The notes under the pieces were generated by a model. That model did not search any database and was not told the DNA's origin. It saw only the letters and a list, made by a program, of their open reading frames with translations. The position numbers and the translations under genes were made by a program. Shown here in pieces: positions 47,420-60,939 of a stretch of DNA of 64,000 nucleotides. This stretch comes from Acanthochlamys bracteata (taxonomy: Eukaryota > Streptophyta > Magnoliopsida > Pandanales > Velloziaceae). Within the stretch, counting starts at the first letter, position 1; the number at the start of each line of letters is the position of its first letter. The stretch lies in NCBI GenBank assembly GCA_019914995.1, contig CM034137.1, forward strand, positions 806,001-870,000. The letters are read 5' to 3'.

Positions 47420-48933
47420 CTTGCTGCTATATATCTGCTGTATATACTCTTTGAGTCCGTGAGTAAGATGAAATAGATGTTACCAACGGGGTAACTCAGG
47501 ACTAATTCTCAGATTCCAACTCTCCAAGTACTAAACATGCATCTCCCAAATTGAGATTGTCCTCTAACTCGTCTTACTACCGAGATCTACCACCAAACTC
47601 TTCAACTCCCCTACCAAACTCTTTCTCTCTCTCAAGCAAACTCGAATCAATCAACCAATAGCAAGCAGAAGAGAACCAAAACTTTTCACAAAAAATCGGG
47701 GAGAGATATAGAGGAGGATCAACGGCGAAAAGAAGAAGGCGGCACGTTGGTTCGCTTCCTGCATTTTATGTTTTTAGTATTTTTAATGTAATCATGTCTT
47801 GAGAAGAGATTTCCGAAAGCGGCTTCAAAAGAGTGAAGAGTTTGTGGCTCCGCATTTTTTCTTCTTGCCTCCCCAAAAACGTGGCTAATCCGGATAACTC
47901 GCTAACCTCTCTCCTTAACCCTCTCGCACCAGTGGCTCACAATCTCTCTCTCTCTCTCGCTTAATTTTCCGGTGGATTTTTTTAACATATTTTTTGTTGT
48001 CATTAACTTGAAGCAACAGCCACAAATTTAGTAGGGATATTTTCGGAATTATAACGTAAATCTCTTATGTGTGAGACTGTGCAACAGAACTATCTACAGC
48101 CATTCATTATTTCTTCTTGTTTTACAAAAAATACTGAAAATTTATGCTTGTGGAATATTTTCGATTAAATTTGTAATTAGGGAATATTGTGTTTTGCGTT
48201 CGTCAGGTGCTGTTTCCGTTTGTTATCTTTGAGCCGGATTGCATTTTTTCAACAATACTTTTTTATTTTTTATTTTTTATTTTATAATATATATTTTATA
48301 AATATTAAAAAAATTTAGTTAAATATTTAAAAAATTAAAATTTTTTTTATATAAAAAAATTTTTTTATATTATTTTTTAGAAAATAAAAAAATCACTTTC
48401 GAACCATAAACAGTAGGAAATGAAAATCACTTTCGAACGATAGACGGTAGGGAATGAAAATCTTTTGGAGGTGATCAGTTAAGATTCTCTTCAATGGTGA
48501 ATCTACCCGCTTACGGGAATGCTTGCGGAATTCGATCTTGCAATATTCTTATAAAATTCTATAAACTATATAGTCTCGTATATGGTTACTTATACTAGAT
48601 TGAAAGCCTTTCAAGTGCACAGGGAAAAAAGCACAGCAAGGTAGAAGTTGTACCGACAATCCAAATTCAACTAACAATGGAAAGAACATTTATGATGTAC
48701 ATAAGATTTCGAATATTACATATTTTTACAAAATTGATATACCTAGGACTTCATCACATCAACAAGATGTATATATAAAGACAAAGTTCTATGTACACTT
48801 AAGAAAACAAGCTTCCCTCATTTCCTTTTAACTTGCAGCTCAAAAAGTTGTAGACTAGGCACCTAAAGAACTTTGAGCTGCATGTCTAGACACAGTTGCA
48901 GATAAACAGTTTCACAGGCAAGCCATGCAAAGA
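47420..48933. other. Syntaxin leader/promoter and spacer
   Basis: TATATA words occur within 35 bp of the syntaxin ATG; a pyrimidine-rich sense leader extends to about 47750. There is a CT microsatellite at about 47944-47959. About 48240-48400 is an A/T block like family 1 interiors with a degraded left end. The sequence CAATTTTCGAACNATAGACNGTAGGNAATGAAAATC is present twice near 48390-48460 as an imperfect short tandem repeat. The choline kinase 3' UTR occupies roughly the last 250 bases. Confidence 0.4.
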
Positions 48934-51769
48934 TCATTTGCTGAAGACTCCGGGTTTCTTCAACCAGTACTGCTGAAACCTTTGCCTGGCATATTCCTTG
49001 TAATCGAAGTCTATTTCATTAACATGCTCCTGTAGGAAAAGGCAAGCATTGATATAATGGTCAGCATGAATGCTAACAACAGCTATCTGCTCAAAACATC
49101 TGTCATAACAGTTAAACTCAAATATACTTACCGAAATGATTCCCCACAGACCCCACAAAAGATGACTTACAAGCGTATATGCTTCGACATCTTGTAGCAG
49201 ATTCTCAACCTCCTCATCAGTAGGCTTCTTACCTGTTCAAATATAGTTATTAAAAAACTAGCTAAAAGGCTAAGTGGATTTATAAAAAAAAGCACGATTC
49301 TACTTGAGGATGAAAAGAAATTCATAAGGCAAGTACGGTGTAGTGAAAAAAGTTTTCACCTATTAAGCTTAAACAAGATTTCCAGCTAAGGCAGCTTTTG
49401 GAGTTTCAAGTTCTACTAGTTTTACAAGTTGTTATAGAAGGTGCAGGGGGAGGTAGAGACAGCTAGCTGATAGAGGACTATAGAACTGAAAATTGTATCA
49501 ACTGAAAGCCCGGACCTAATTTTTTTAAATAAAGAAATCCAAATCACATAGATTTAAGTGCAGTGGGGAGAAACAACCTGAAGAACTCAAATAATTCAGC
49601 ACAAATCTTTTCCGCTCCTCAAAATCTGTTGTCAGGTTAAAGAAAAGGTACAGTTTAGTAAAGAATCTCTCATAATCGATATGATTCTACATAATAAATA
49701 TTGATGGAATTCATACACAAAATGGAAATCACAATCACTAACCAGGATATTTGTTGAAATCCAAGATGTGAGGAGTTTCCGTGTGGTAGTCTGCAGTCAT
49801 TTCGCAAAAGTGATTGCCTATATCATATGCAACTGGGTTGAAACATGCATATTCATAGTCCTGGAAGGAAGAAACAAATGAGAAGTTGAAAAGAAAGCAA
49901 CATGAACAGATAAGAAACATTGCAGACTCATTCTAAATCGTATAAAGAAGTAGTGACACAGAGGAATACTACTAAATGAAAGAACCAACTCAAATTCTAA
50001 GCATACCACGCAGAGGCATTAAAGCAAGTAGAGAGCCAACAAAAGCAGATTCGGTAAATGAGAGTAGTATTTTTCAAAGACCTCCCACAGTCACGAAGAA
50101 AATCTAGATTCTCTCATCAACTTAGCTATGGTCCTTGTTAGTTTATGAATACATTTAGGAAGTTGCCACCTTCATTGACATACATAGGTCAATTAAGCGC
50201 AATTCAAGGACGGTACTCGTTAAAAAAATGAAGTAATAACTTGGGAATAAAAACTTATACATACTACCAACTATTCTGCACATGATAGTGTATATGATTA
50301 TTACCAATGACAAAGAATCTGTCTAGATCAACCAAATTATAATAGTAATGACAATAATCATATGTATGAGCAAGCATTCACCACATTGGACTATGTTTCA
50401 AGTTGGCTTCTTGTATAACGGACTCACATTTGGGTAAATCAAAACCATTTACTGACAAAGGCCTGAGATCTAGAAACGTACAAACAATTGAACCAGACAC
50501 CGAAATAAACGCCTCCTGGCGTGTATCTTAAACAATATATGGCAAAAGTAGTCAAATAATTCAAGCCTGCAGAAGAAGTGCTCAGAAAAACTTAGTTAGA
50601 TTAACAAACTTTGCATGAGAGAAGCCTCATTAGAGTAGTATTAACAACTTCTTTATTAACCTACCTTCCAGACATTAAAAACAAAGAAAAAGAAAGAAAA
50701 AGGACAAATGTAATACTAAAGAAGGCTAAAGACCTTAGTACTTACTATAATAGTTACTAGCCGAGTTTCCTCATCCATCATGATGTTGCCATATTGGAGA
50801 TCATTATGACAAAAGCCAATGTTCTGGTCTTTACTGGAGAAGAAGGATTCCAAATTAGTGATCTCAGCTTCAATAGCGTCCAACTGAAATTCCTTGAATT
50901 CTTCAGTGGAAGACAAACTCTTTGCTTCTTTGAGCCAATTCCTGTACCACAATCAGAAATCAGTTTCTAACTTATTTAAGCATCATGGTTAGCAAGATAG
51001 ATTCCGGAGGAACAGCTACGCACCTCAACCTGCCCCACAAAATTGTCTCTCTTTTACCTGGCATGTCAAGTTCATGAAATTCCCATAGCTTTGATGCTAT
51101 AAGAGCAGAGACTTCTGGATCACGCAGATCACTGGCTGATAAGGTCTGAAAATCAGACAACAACATCGAGTTAGCACATTCTTCCATATTAAAACACACT
51201 AGCAGCTTTTTTACAGGGGTTTGGAACAAAAATTTAGTCAGTTTCAGTTTGTAAAAAAATCATTAGATATAATTATTAGTTGAATGAATTGTGTGGCTAT
51301 TTATGGTATGGCCTTAGCCTCTATTCGCTCTTGTAATTAGAAAAATAATACATTAGTATTATTGATGTCCAAGCTGTCATTTCCAAATCCCAACACATTA
51401 TTTATCTTTCTATGAAGTAAAAAGATGCATCGAATCACATGATTCCAGACTATCCCCAACTCCCTTGTATAAATTGAATTGCTCATTGGCTAACATCAAA
51501 ATATTCCTTCCCAGTACCTTATCCAATCTCTGAACTTCTCATTGACTAATATCAAAAAGCCCTCCCTGATGCCTTATACAATCTCTTTTTCAGGAATACC
51601 ATGTCAAATACTACAAGATTATATCCACATAGTACAAGTCAAGCTTTGGCAATTCCATATACAATTGAAAAAAAAAGTCACTTGGCAATTCAATTTAGGA
51701 ATTAGTAAATTGTTGTTGAATGTGTTTATCTCGATAGTGTTCTCCTGAAAAAAGTATATAAACATTGTT

Positions 51770-51802
<33 letters not shown>

Positions 51803-52262
51803 GGGAAAGGGGAAACTAATACAAGTGCCACTCATCCAGAAACCCTCGAAACCATTCCACACGTATATCAAGATGAATAAGCTAAACCGAAAGCAAAATC
51901 ATTCTTACCCTTGCGTTGATGAACTCCTCGATCCGTCCATTCGGGAACCTGCCGAGCAATCGCGGGCCCTGACCGTGTCTTGACATGCACTCAAACGTCC
52001 TGATTTCGTCTTCCCGGTTGAAGAAAATATCGACGCCCTCTCCATAGATCCTAACCAGAACCTTCCTTGGTGGCGTTGACTCTCCATCGGCAACCGGCCA
52101 GTTGATCTGAAACACTTGGTTTGTCATCGCTCCTTTGAGTTGAACAATCTCCATTCCCTTCGCATCTGCTACATCGCTCCAATTAGAAGCCAAATCATGA
52201 AGAATTCGCTTCGCTTCTCTTGGAATTTTGGCGTCCGTCATCTCTTTCCCGATCGCAACCAT
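48934..52262 (-). CDS. Choline kinase
   Basis: Phosphorylates choline with ATP, the first step of the CDP-choline route to phosphatidylcholine; cytosolic. Exons (minus): 51909-52262, 51024-51145, 50746-50941, 49743-49860, 49578-49625, 49132-49232 and 48934-49029; all GT...AG, in phase; 344 residues, normal for plant choline kinases. Motifs: [14 protein letters not shown] and [18 protein letters not shown] in the N-lobe; Brenner-type catalytic loop [33 protein letters not shown] with the metal-binding Asp; C-terminal [18 protein letters not shown]. It resembles Arabidopsis CK1 (At1g71697) over its whole length. Start at [10 protein letters not shown]; a second Met seven codons on would also work. 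Intron 1 holds a 25-base poly-A run (about 51769-51793). Confidence 0.94.
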
Positions 52263-53231
52263 TTCTTAGAACCAGATTTCACAAAAATCACACAACCTAA
52301 CAATTCTCAACCAAATCTTAGAAGATTCAGAAATTTCACAAAACCACAAATGAGAAATTTATGGAGAAGGAATCAGAAACAAACCACAAAGTCTAATTGA
52401 AATAGGTTTGAAAAGAACAAGAACGAACCAACAGAAGGACAGGTCGGGTCAACTTTATACTGAGCAGATTCTAGATTCTGGAACAAATCATCAACAGAAT
52501 CCAGTTTTCACACGTGGATCGCTGTAAAAGCTGGTAGTATATAAACAGAAATTAGAAGCTCAAATAACATAACAAATTTGCAGTTTCATATCCATATTTT
52601 TCACAATAGCTAAATCCAGTATGTATCCGATGTTCCCTTTAATCAAGGGGTTTCATGTTTGCATAAGAATAATTACGGGGGACTTGATATTGCTAAATAT
52701 GCTAGGATTCGTTCTTAAATTGAACGGCGACTAGAATGGGTGACATGTGTACCGGGTGAAGAACTCAGGATTGCTTTGGAATAGCGAAGAAGCAAGCGGG
52801 AAATAGTTTTAAGGCGCGGGAATAGAATGCGCGCTGTTGCTTATCTTTTCGCTTCGCGTGTTTTGCTGGCTTCTTTTATTGCTGAGCTGCCGCGTTTCGT
52901 TAAAGCAAAAACTGTTACGCTATACGCGTGGCCCGCGGGCCTCCAACTTAAAAAACATTTATGGGCCACTAACACGGTCCACTAAGAGAAGATTAATTTC
53001 TTCTCCCCCTGTATACGTCCGTGCTGAAGAATTTATAATATTTTATTAAATGTTCGTTTTCCAATCCTTTATGTATTATCTATGCTTGCAGTTTTTACAA
53101 ATCAATGAACGAACAAAACCCAGAAGTGTGCATACACACACTTGTATGCAAGAAATCTTTACAGAAATATAGCAATGGTATCAAAGAATGCTAGCTTGCT
53201 TAGCTATGAATTTCTCCACTGTATGAATAGC
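52263..53231. other. Choline kinase leader/promoter and GH17 3' flank
   Basis: Leader-like sequence up to about 52460. A GC-richer patch at 52790-52850 has two E2F-like words (AGCGGGAAAT, GGCGCGGGAAT), reported as a finding. The 3' UTR of the glucanase lies in about 53050-53231. No gene supported. Confidence 0.4.
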
Positions 53232-54796
53232 TCATACAAGCATCATCAACAAAACCAGTACTGCCGCAAACATCGCCGTCACCGGCGCAGCTGCTTTGTT
53301 TCCTGCACTGAGAATCTGGATAGGGAACAAGCAGCCCTTCTCTGAAGCATTCTTCTTCACGATCTTAGCAAGCCCGCCGAAGTCGCAAGCACGTACATCC
53401 TGGTCTTGCATCTGGAAGTAAATGTTGAAAGCATACGATATGTTCCCGGTCTTATCAAGATTGTTGCAGGAGCAACCGTACAGCAGAGGTGTGCAATCGG
53501 CGCTTGCGCAAGCGTACTCAACGTTCCCGGTAAGCTTGCTCAAATCTTTGGCATCTTCGTTGAATACGCACCACTGTGCTTCCAAGTACTGCACTCCCTT
53601 TGCCGCTACCAAATACTTGTCGTTGCCTTTACCTGATAAATCCATCGGAAACTTTGGTTTCCCGTCGTAGGTGAAGATTCCCCAGTGCCTTTCAAAGTTT
53701 CCGGGAAGAACACTCTTCATGTTCTCATCGATAAAGCCAAAAAGGTAAACGTCAAGGTGGCCGGGACGCATTGGAGTTCCTTTGTTGCTAGCAAGCTTCT
53801 TCAGAAGCCCGTCGTAGAATCGCCTCGTCAAGTTTAGATTAGCCATCTTGTGTCCATCAGTCGGCCACCCGACTTCTCCGACGATGATTTTCATGTCAGG
53901 CGTTCCAGTTTTCTTCAACGTCCACACCAAAGTATCGAAGTTAGCGTCGAACACATTGTCATATTGCTTGTTCTTGTCGGTAATCGTTCTACCACCACCA
54001 TCAAAGAAAGCGAAATCCATCGGAAAGTTGGGGTTCTGGTAAAGACTAAGGAACGGGTAGATGTTAACAACAAAAGGAGCATTGTTTTCGTCGAGGAATT
54101 TCACAATCTGCACCATGAGGTCATGGATATCATGCCTCCAATCTCCAGCAGATGGCACAGGGTTGCTATCCGGCGAGAAGTAAACATCGGCATTCAACGG
54201 AACCGTCGCCTTGATTCGATCGCCGCAGCCGGCCTCGTTGAGCGCTTTCTGAATGTTCTGCAACGCCGGAAACGTTGTGTGGAGGAAAGAACCATTGTAA
54301 CTTGTCAGGAACGGCTCATTCCCTACTGCTACGTACCTACACAAACATTAACACAAGCACATCGAATTCATTCCAAAATCTGTTATTTCAATCTGGGAAG
54401 TAATCAATCAATAAAAACTTTGCAAATTGCTTACTTGATCTTGACACCACCGTTGTAATCATACTTGGTAACATTCTCCTTCACCCAATCTTTAGCATGA
54501 TCGTACTTGCTGCTGATGTGATCGAGCATGTTGTTAGGAATCGCGAGCATTGCTTCGATATCGGTGCCGGCGAGAGCGCTCACAGTCCAATCATCAGCGT
54601 CGAACAACTTCACTTTCTTAATTCCGTTATCTCGAAGCATCTGCACAACCGTGGTCGGCAGTAATGGGTGTGACATCATCGTTCCCCAATTAACACCAAT
54701 TCCTCCACTACCGCTGCTGCTGCCGTTGGTGGCGGTGGCGGCGGCGGCGAAGAAGAAGAAGAAGGCGGGAAACAATAGGATCGCCGCCCGCGCCAT
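53232..54796 (-). CDS. GPI-anchored glucan endo-1,3-beta-glucosidase (GH17 + X8/CBM43)
   Basis: Hydrolyses or remodels beta-1,3-glucan (callose) at the cell wall or plasmodesmata. 488 residues, exons 54435-54796 and 53232-54336 (GT...AG, in phase). Order: signal peptide with homopolymer-rich core ([12 protein letters not shown], about 1-23); GH17 TIM barrel (about 33-360) with acid/base Glu in VAVGNEPF and nucleophile Glu in [11 protein letters not shown]8/CBM43 module (about 375-460) with the WCVFNE start and six or more Cys ([20 protein letters not shown]); hydrophobic C-terminus ([19 protein letters not shown]) for GPI attachment. Similar to the At4g31140/At5g58090 group. One intron in the VKIK|YVAVG position is the usual GH17 location. 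Confidence 0.93.
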
Positions 54797-55351
54797 TGTT
54801 GATACAGAATTTGGACTAAATTAATCGAGAAATGGATTGATGGAATTTTTCTTTTCTTGGGGAAGGAGAGGTATAATAAAATAGATCCACAGGAAGCCCG
54901 ATGATTTCGCTTCCCGCCGAAACGAAATTAACCAACTGCCATTAATTTTTTATTTTGACTTTCTGGAGTAAAGATAAATTAATTAAGTTAGGTGAATATA
55001 TAAATGTTATTATTATTTTTGTCTCTGACACCTGTAGACACTCTTTCTTTCTCACTCGCTCTTCTATTCTATCTAAACGAGTTCTTTACAAAATCTCAAA
55101 GTCCAAGAAAAATTTCTCGTCTGTTTTTGTTATCGGACTCGAATTTGGTAGATTGGAACAGTCGGTGAAAGAACCTGATAGAGAAAGTAAGTTGTTTTTT
55201 TTTCAAAATATGTTGGTATTTTGATACACACAACCTGCTCGATAAAATGTCTGACAGAAATCTGCTTCTGGAATTAACTGAAGAATGTAATCATAGTTCA
55301 TTGCTCATGCACTGATTTTGTGTTTACTGGATAGGGTGATTTTTGAGGTAG
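54797..55351. other. Divergent promoter region between GH17 and SAM carrier
   Basis: The two genes face away from each other with about 555 bp between starts. Plus-strand sequence at about 55040-55190 looks like a leader exon ending GAGAAAGTAAGT (a good donor), with an intron running to the acceptor just before the carrier ATG. Core promoters not resolved. Confidence 0.4.
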
Positions 55352-58300
55352 ATGGGTCCTCCAGTCCTGGCTATCGACAACAAAAGTTCTTCACTTGTCT
55401 CATCGGGTAGCAATGCTGTGTTGTTGATCTTAAATCTTGATGTAGTTAGATTGACAGCAGCTTAAAAGGACTTTGCAAGATTATCATCCGTACTGCAATC
55501 TCCTTGTGCTTGGAGGAAATATGTATTTATGTTGCCTTAAATATTTTGCGGAAAAATTATGATAGATTTTAGTAACAAACCTATATCTACCATTATATGC
55601 TATAATATCGCCTTTGCAGGCCTACATAGGGCTTTACCAGAGCTAGAATGAGCACTTATTTAAATTCTACAAAAGAGAAGTTTGATGGATAGTATCATAG
55701 TAGTACTTAGTTTGGCACAATGTACACATAAGTAGTATCTCATGAAGGTCTTTTGCTGTACTACGTATGAAGAGTTTAAATTCTATGATGTTCTATTCAC
55801 AAGTTTTTGAATCAGCCACTTCAATTTTATTGGAGCTTTGGATAAGACTGTTTGTAACATATATAAAGATTGATAAGTTTCTTAGGCTGCTATGATACGG
55901 ACTGTTTGCAACATATATAAAGATTCATAAGCTTTTTTCAAATAGGAAAATGACCATTATGTTTGAAACTCTTTATGATGTTCTCCTCCATGCCTTCATA
56001 TGGAGATCTAAATGCTGTCAAATAAATATCAATAGGAAACATCAGAAATGATGCTTGCGTTATTTTTGAATAGAAGGTGAAAGTGTCCTATGTCTATGTT
56101 TCTCCTTTATATGAGTATTGTGCCAGCACAAAAGTACATGGCAAGAGCAGATTTTAGATGATATAGATGCCTTCAGCTTCTCTAGTTATGGGCTCATAAT
56201 TTTTTTGCACTTTTACTATCATTGCAACTTACAATTTTGTAATATGTAGATGCTTCCAGCAATAAGTTGCAAAACTTGAAACTAGATCCAAAGAAGCCAT
56301 TTGCATCAGTCACTATGGATGAAGATAAAGAATTCAACTTTTTCCGTGTTCTATTTGGTGAGTTGCTATCGTTGCTATTATACCCTTTGGTTGGTTTTGG
56401 TGAGGACTCCTGACACTTGTATACTACAGAATTGCTCTGTTTAAGTGGTAGATGGAGTTGTTATCTTTTATGAAGTAGCAAAAACATGTCCTTTTGCTTC
56501 CAAATAAGTTACAGAATAACATAGATGCTCTGTCTTTCCTGCCAGTTCAATTTTGCAGTTCTTAAATATGGTTAGGAATGACATTACACTAAGTGGAATG
56601 ATGCAGCAGTTAGTAATGAATGTGTTGAGCACTTCTACTTATCAAGCCCATCATATCTTAATTGTAATCTATGGCTTTAATGTCATATCTCTTTAGGCTT
56701 TGATGCACAAATTCATTTTATGATCCTTGAGAACTGGGATTTCTTTTTTCTTTCTTGTTTTTTTTGGATAATTAACTATGTACTATATTCTATTAAAATC
56801 AAAGAAATACCTGATATATTCGGAATCTGGTCTGCTCTTAAGCTTCTTATCTGCATTTTACAGAGGGCTTTATAGCGGGAGGCACGGCTGGTGTTGTTGT
56901 TGAGACAGCCTTATATCCTATTGATACTATAAAAACACGACTTCAGGCAGGTTAATCATGCAATTCCCCTCTTCGAACTTACAGTGTTGCCTTTTTTCTT
57001 CTTTTTTTTGTCTTATCTATTTTCCTCTAGCATTTTGTATTTTCATGTGTAACGTTGATCTTTGGCCATTTCTTAATATAAACAGCTGTATTTAATCACC
57101 TTATATTAAGGTCCCCTGTCCTCATGTTTGCAGCTTTCATTCTGCCTAATGTTTTGGTGGTAATCACTCGTACTAACCTTGCCAGTAACTCTTTGCAGGC
57201 TGCTCACGGAGGAAGCAAAATTCATTGGAGAGGTCTATACTCTGGGCTTGCTGGCAATCTAGCTGGAGTCCTTCCGTAAGTGTCAGCCTCCTCTCTTTGG
57301 ATTGGTCTAAAGATGCAAATCAATCTAAAATGCATGACCTTTCTACACTTCAAATATCCAGATTTTTTTTCTTGATAAATGTGCCTTATGCCTAAATATT
57401 TGGTAATTTTCTGAGAATTTGTTCTTTGACCAACTCTACGTATGGTTTATGTTGTTACAATTCCCTATTTTTCAAATCATTTTCAACTGAAGTTTCCGTT
57501 TGCAAGTGCATCTGCCATTTTTTTAGGTGTATATGAGCCAACCAAGCAAAAGCTGATGAAGGCCTTACCTGAAAATCTTAGTGCTCTTGCTCAGCTGGTA
57601 AGAACTTGCATTCCTCTTAACACATACCAGTCTATAAAAAGTCTTTCCACATTATCTAAGGGCTGAGGCCTCCAAGGTTCGCTGTCTTTGGTAGTAAGTA
57701 TCTTAAGTTATAGGGGGTTCAAATGAAATTTGGTTTGGATGCAAGTCCAAGTGGTTGCAAATTGAGTGTAAATATGTTTTAGTACTCCTCCCTTGTGGAG
57801 TGAGCGTAAATATGACATGCATGACCAAAATGTACTTCAATTTCTATCATATATGCTGCAAAAACTGCAACGCAGTTTGTATTTGCTCTCTATAACTCGT
57901 TTGCTGATTATGTGTAATTTTCATAAAGACTGCAGGTGCGATTGGAGGGGCTGCATCTTCTCTAGTTAGAGTTCCGACAGAGGTACTCAAAACTTAATCA
58001 TCTCTGCCTCTTTTAAGATCAGACTTCCAAGCAAGTTTAAGCTGTTTCCATACAGGTGGTTAAGCAAAGGATGCAAACTGGCCAATTTCCTTCTGCCCCA
58101 AAAGCTGTCAGTGCTATAATCTCAAAAGAAGGGTTTAAAGGACTTTATGCTGTATGCACCATTTGTCCTGAACTAGATGGATAAATATTCCTGCCACTGA
58201 TTTCTTTCTGGTTTTCAAACTTATGTTACAGGTTACTCATTTTAAGTTCTGTATTTACAGGGATACAGCTCCTTCTTACTGAGGGACCTTCCATTTGATG

Positions 58301-60106
58301 CCATCCAATTTTGCATTTATGAGCAGCTTCGCATTGGATATAAAGCTTCGGTAAGCTTTAAATTCTGTTTAACACTTGAAGTAGTTTTGTAGTAAACTAG
58401 TTCCATTAATAGACAAAAGATTAAAATGTCTACCCATTCATTCTGGATCAGGAGCGCCATCTACTTGCATGGAAACACAGATTTAGCTCTTTGTGAAAAA
58501 TTTCATGTGCTCATATTCTTATCTCAGTCTGTCTTTTGACTGCATTTGCTGGTGGTCTAAGGTGTTGAAGTATATCATTGATATTACTCCTCTGCACTTC
58601 ATGCATATTGTCTGAAAACTACTTGTAATATATTCTTTTTTTCGAAACGTAGGCAAAGAGGGAGTTAAATGATCCGGAGACTGCTTTAATTGGCGCATTT
58701 GCTGGTACACCTAATTCCATATTTAACATGCAGATTGTATTTTTATAAACTCCTATTGTCATTGTGTCTTTGTATATTGTGAAGTCCTGGTCAATTAACA
58801 TATTCCCTTGTACTGCTAGTGTTATAATACTGAATGTTACCACTTTCTTTGACACCAATAAAAATGCATGAAGTATGTCAGTTTTTACTTTTGCTTTCCA
58901 TGTTAATCTAAATTTATAAGTAACTATGTTTCCTCATCTATGAATATAAAGATGCTACAGATATTTGGTAATTCATCTGCTCTTTTCTTCTTTCTATTTT
59001 CCTTCTCTTCTTTCTAGAATCTAGGTAAGGATATGCATGGAAACCTTAAGCCACATAGCATTATTCCCCTCGTGTCTTATACAACTTATATCCTCAATAC
59101 TACTATTCTTTCTCAACTCAAATGACCATTATTGTTGAGCAGTGTTAATTTGTATCATTGACCAGTTTTTTAACAAAAGAAAGGTGAATGGTTGAATATA
59201 CTTGAAATGAACTACTTCGACTAAATGAAGTGTGTTGCCAATACTTGGAACTTTCAGGTGCTCTTACTGGTGCTATAACTACACCACTTGATGTCATCAA
59301 AACAAGATTAATGGTGCAGGTTGAAATATCATGTCCTCTTGTTTTCTTTTATTACTTGTTACTGGAAATGCCCTGGACAATGGAAATGATGTTGCACGTC
59401 TTCTTTCAGGGTTCTGCAAATCAATACAATGGGATGATTGATTGTGTGAAGACTATTGTTAAAGAAGAAGGCCCTGCTGCCCTTTTGAAGGTCAGCTAAT
59501 TTTCTGACTTGTCTTTGAATGTGTTTTTGACCAATTTGTAGGGCAAAATCGAGATGTAATTTGCAAGTGCAAGTATGTTATCCTTCTTTTTGCTGAGCTA
59601 CCATTTCTTTTCAAATCAGCAACTTCAAAGTGTAAATGAGGTTACCTATGTGACTTTGAATTACACATTTACTTCTCCATTACTCCTAAACCAGACAAAT
59701 TACCTTAACTATTTAGAGGGCTTTCATGTAGCTTCCAATTCTAAGGTCGTAACTCTTGTTCCAGTGCTAAAAGTCCAAGGCGAGCTAGCCATTTAAGCTT
59801 TGCTGGTCTTGTATTGAGCAGCATGTGCAGTACTCTGAGAGTTCATCAAAATGTCTGAATTAGCTGCATGTGCTGCCATTAGACAAATGACAATGACCTT
59901 TATAGAAGGTGTGCACTGGGTTGAAGTGAACAGTTTTTTCTTAACATAACACAAAGTTCTGCTGCTGACAGGGAATTGGGCCGAGAGTTATGTGGATAGG
60001 CATTGGAGGTTCAATCTTCTTTGGTGTTCTTGAGAGGACAAAGCAAGCACTTTCTAAGCAGAGATTAAACAAGAGCTCTAAATCAGAATCTTCCAAACTT
60101 GACTGA
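55352..60106 (+). CDS. S-adenosylmethionine carrier (mitochondrial carrier family)
   Basis: Imports S-adenosylmethionine into plastids or mitochondria in exchange for S-adenosylhomocysteine. Twelve coding exons: 55352-55406, 56250-56357, 56864-56946, 57199-57275, 57507-57597, 57929-57982, 58056-58151, 58261-58350, 58653-58704, 59258-59319, 59410-59490 and 59972-60106; 327 residues. Three carrier repeats with signatures [20 protein letters not shown] and [10 protein letters not shown]; the family-specific stretches [36 protein letters not shown] and [18 protein letters not shown] match Arabidopsis SAMC1/SAMC2 (At4g39460/At1g34065). Six membrane helices expected. The N-terminus ([14 protein letters not shown]) is less conserved, as usual. 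The intron after exon 3 begins GC (CTTCAG|GCAGGT); the canonical GT four bases on breaks the frame. Symbol withheld because SAMC1 versus SAMC2 is not resolved. Confidence 0.94.
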
Positions 60107-60731
60107 TACTGAAATCATCATCTATTCTTCATACTTAAGTTATTAACTCCTGTTTAGGTATTTCTGAGACGTGAGCGATGGTTGGTTAAGGTATTTGGAT
60201 ACTAGTTAACTTGAATTGTACACGTAGAAATCTTTTCCCTCATGTATTCGTAATATCTGGAACATGTACATGAATCCTATTTCCAACTTGGTTCAATCTT
60301 TTCTGTAGAATGAAATACTTCAATGAGTTGGCTCATGAACTTAATCACATCGCTGAAAAACTAACATCTACCTTACAGAAATTTAAATATATTATTGGTT
60401 ACGTCCAGGAGTGTTTCAAAGAAAAGAAAATTGAAGGCTAGCCAAATGACAAACTTCTTCTTAGTGAAGCATCACTGCAAAATAGTCCATAAACGACCTA
60501 TTGCAAGTTTATTTGAACACTGTACACAGTGCAATAACTCGAGCTTCTAACTCATGAAAGTTTTACAATAACAAAGAAATATTGAAAAGCAAACTTTCTC
60601 AACTACATAAAACTTTCAAATCTGAATCTGGCATGCCGCTTTAATCCAATATAACCATCCGGAGTTGACCACGTTACTGCAATTTGCCATCACAGTAAAC
60701 AAAGGTCTGAACATTCATGCGATCGACGGAG

Positions 60732-60939
60732 AGAGCGTTTGAGATTGCTCTATTTTAATTTTTTATTTTTTAATATATATTTTATAAATATTTAAAAAAT
60801 TTATTTAAAAATTTAAAAAATATAAAAAAATTTATATAAAAAATTTTTAATAAATTTTTAATATTTTTTTAAATATAAAATAATAAAAATATTTTTATTT
60901 TAAAAAAATTACATTTCATAAACGCTGTCAAATGCTCCA
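60732..60939. repeat. Miniature TIR element, family 1 (copy)
   Basis: Starts AGAGCGTTTGAGATTGCTC, ends CATAAACGCTGTCAAATGCTCC (inverted-repeat related), interior almost only A/T (TTTTTTAATATATATTTTATAA). Same internal order as the copy at 62617-62847. Confidence 0.5.

Noticed and set aside
51765..51983. 72-codon plus-strand frame beginning with poly-lysine
   Set aside because: The lysines are a poly-A tract in intron 1 of choline kinase, and the rest is antisense to its first exon.
53850..54458. 202-codon plus-strand open frame
   Set aside because: It is antisense to the GH17 exons and crosses their intron; it exists because of codon bias of the real gene.
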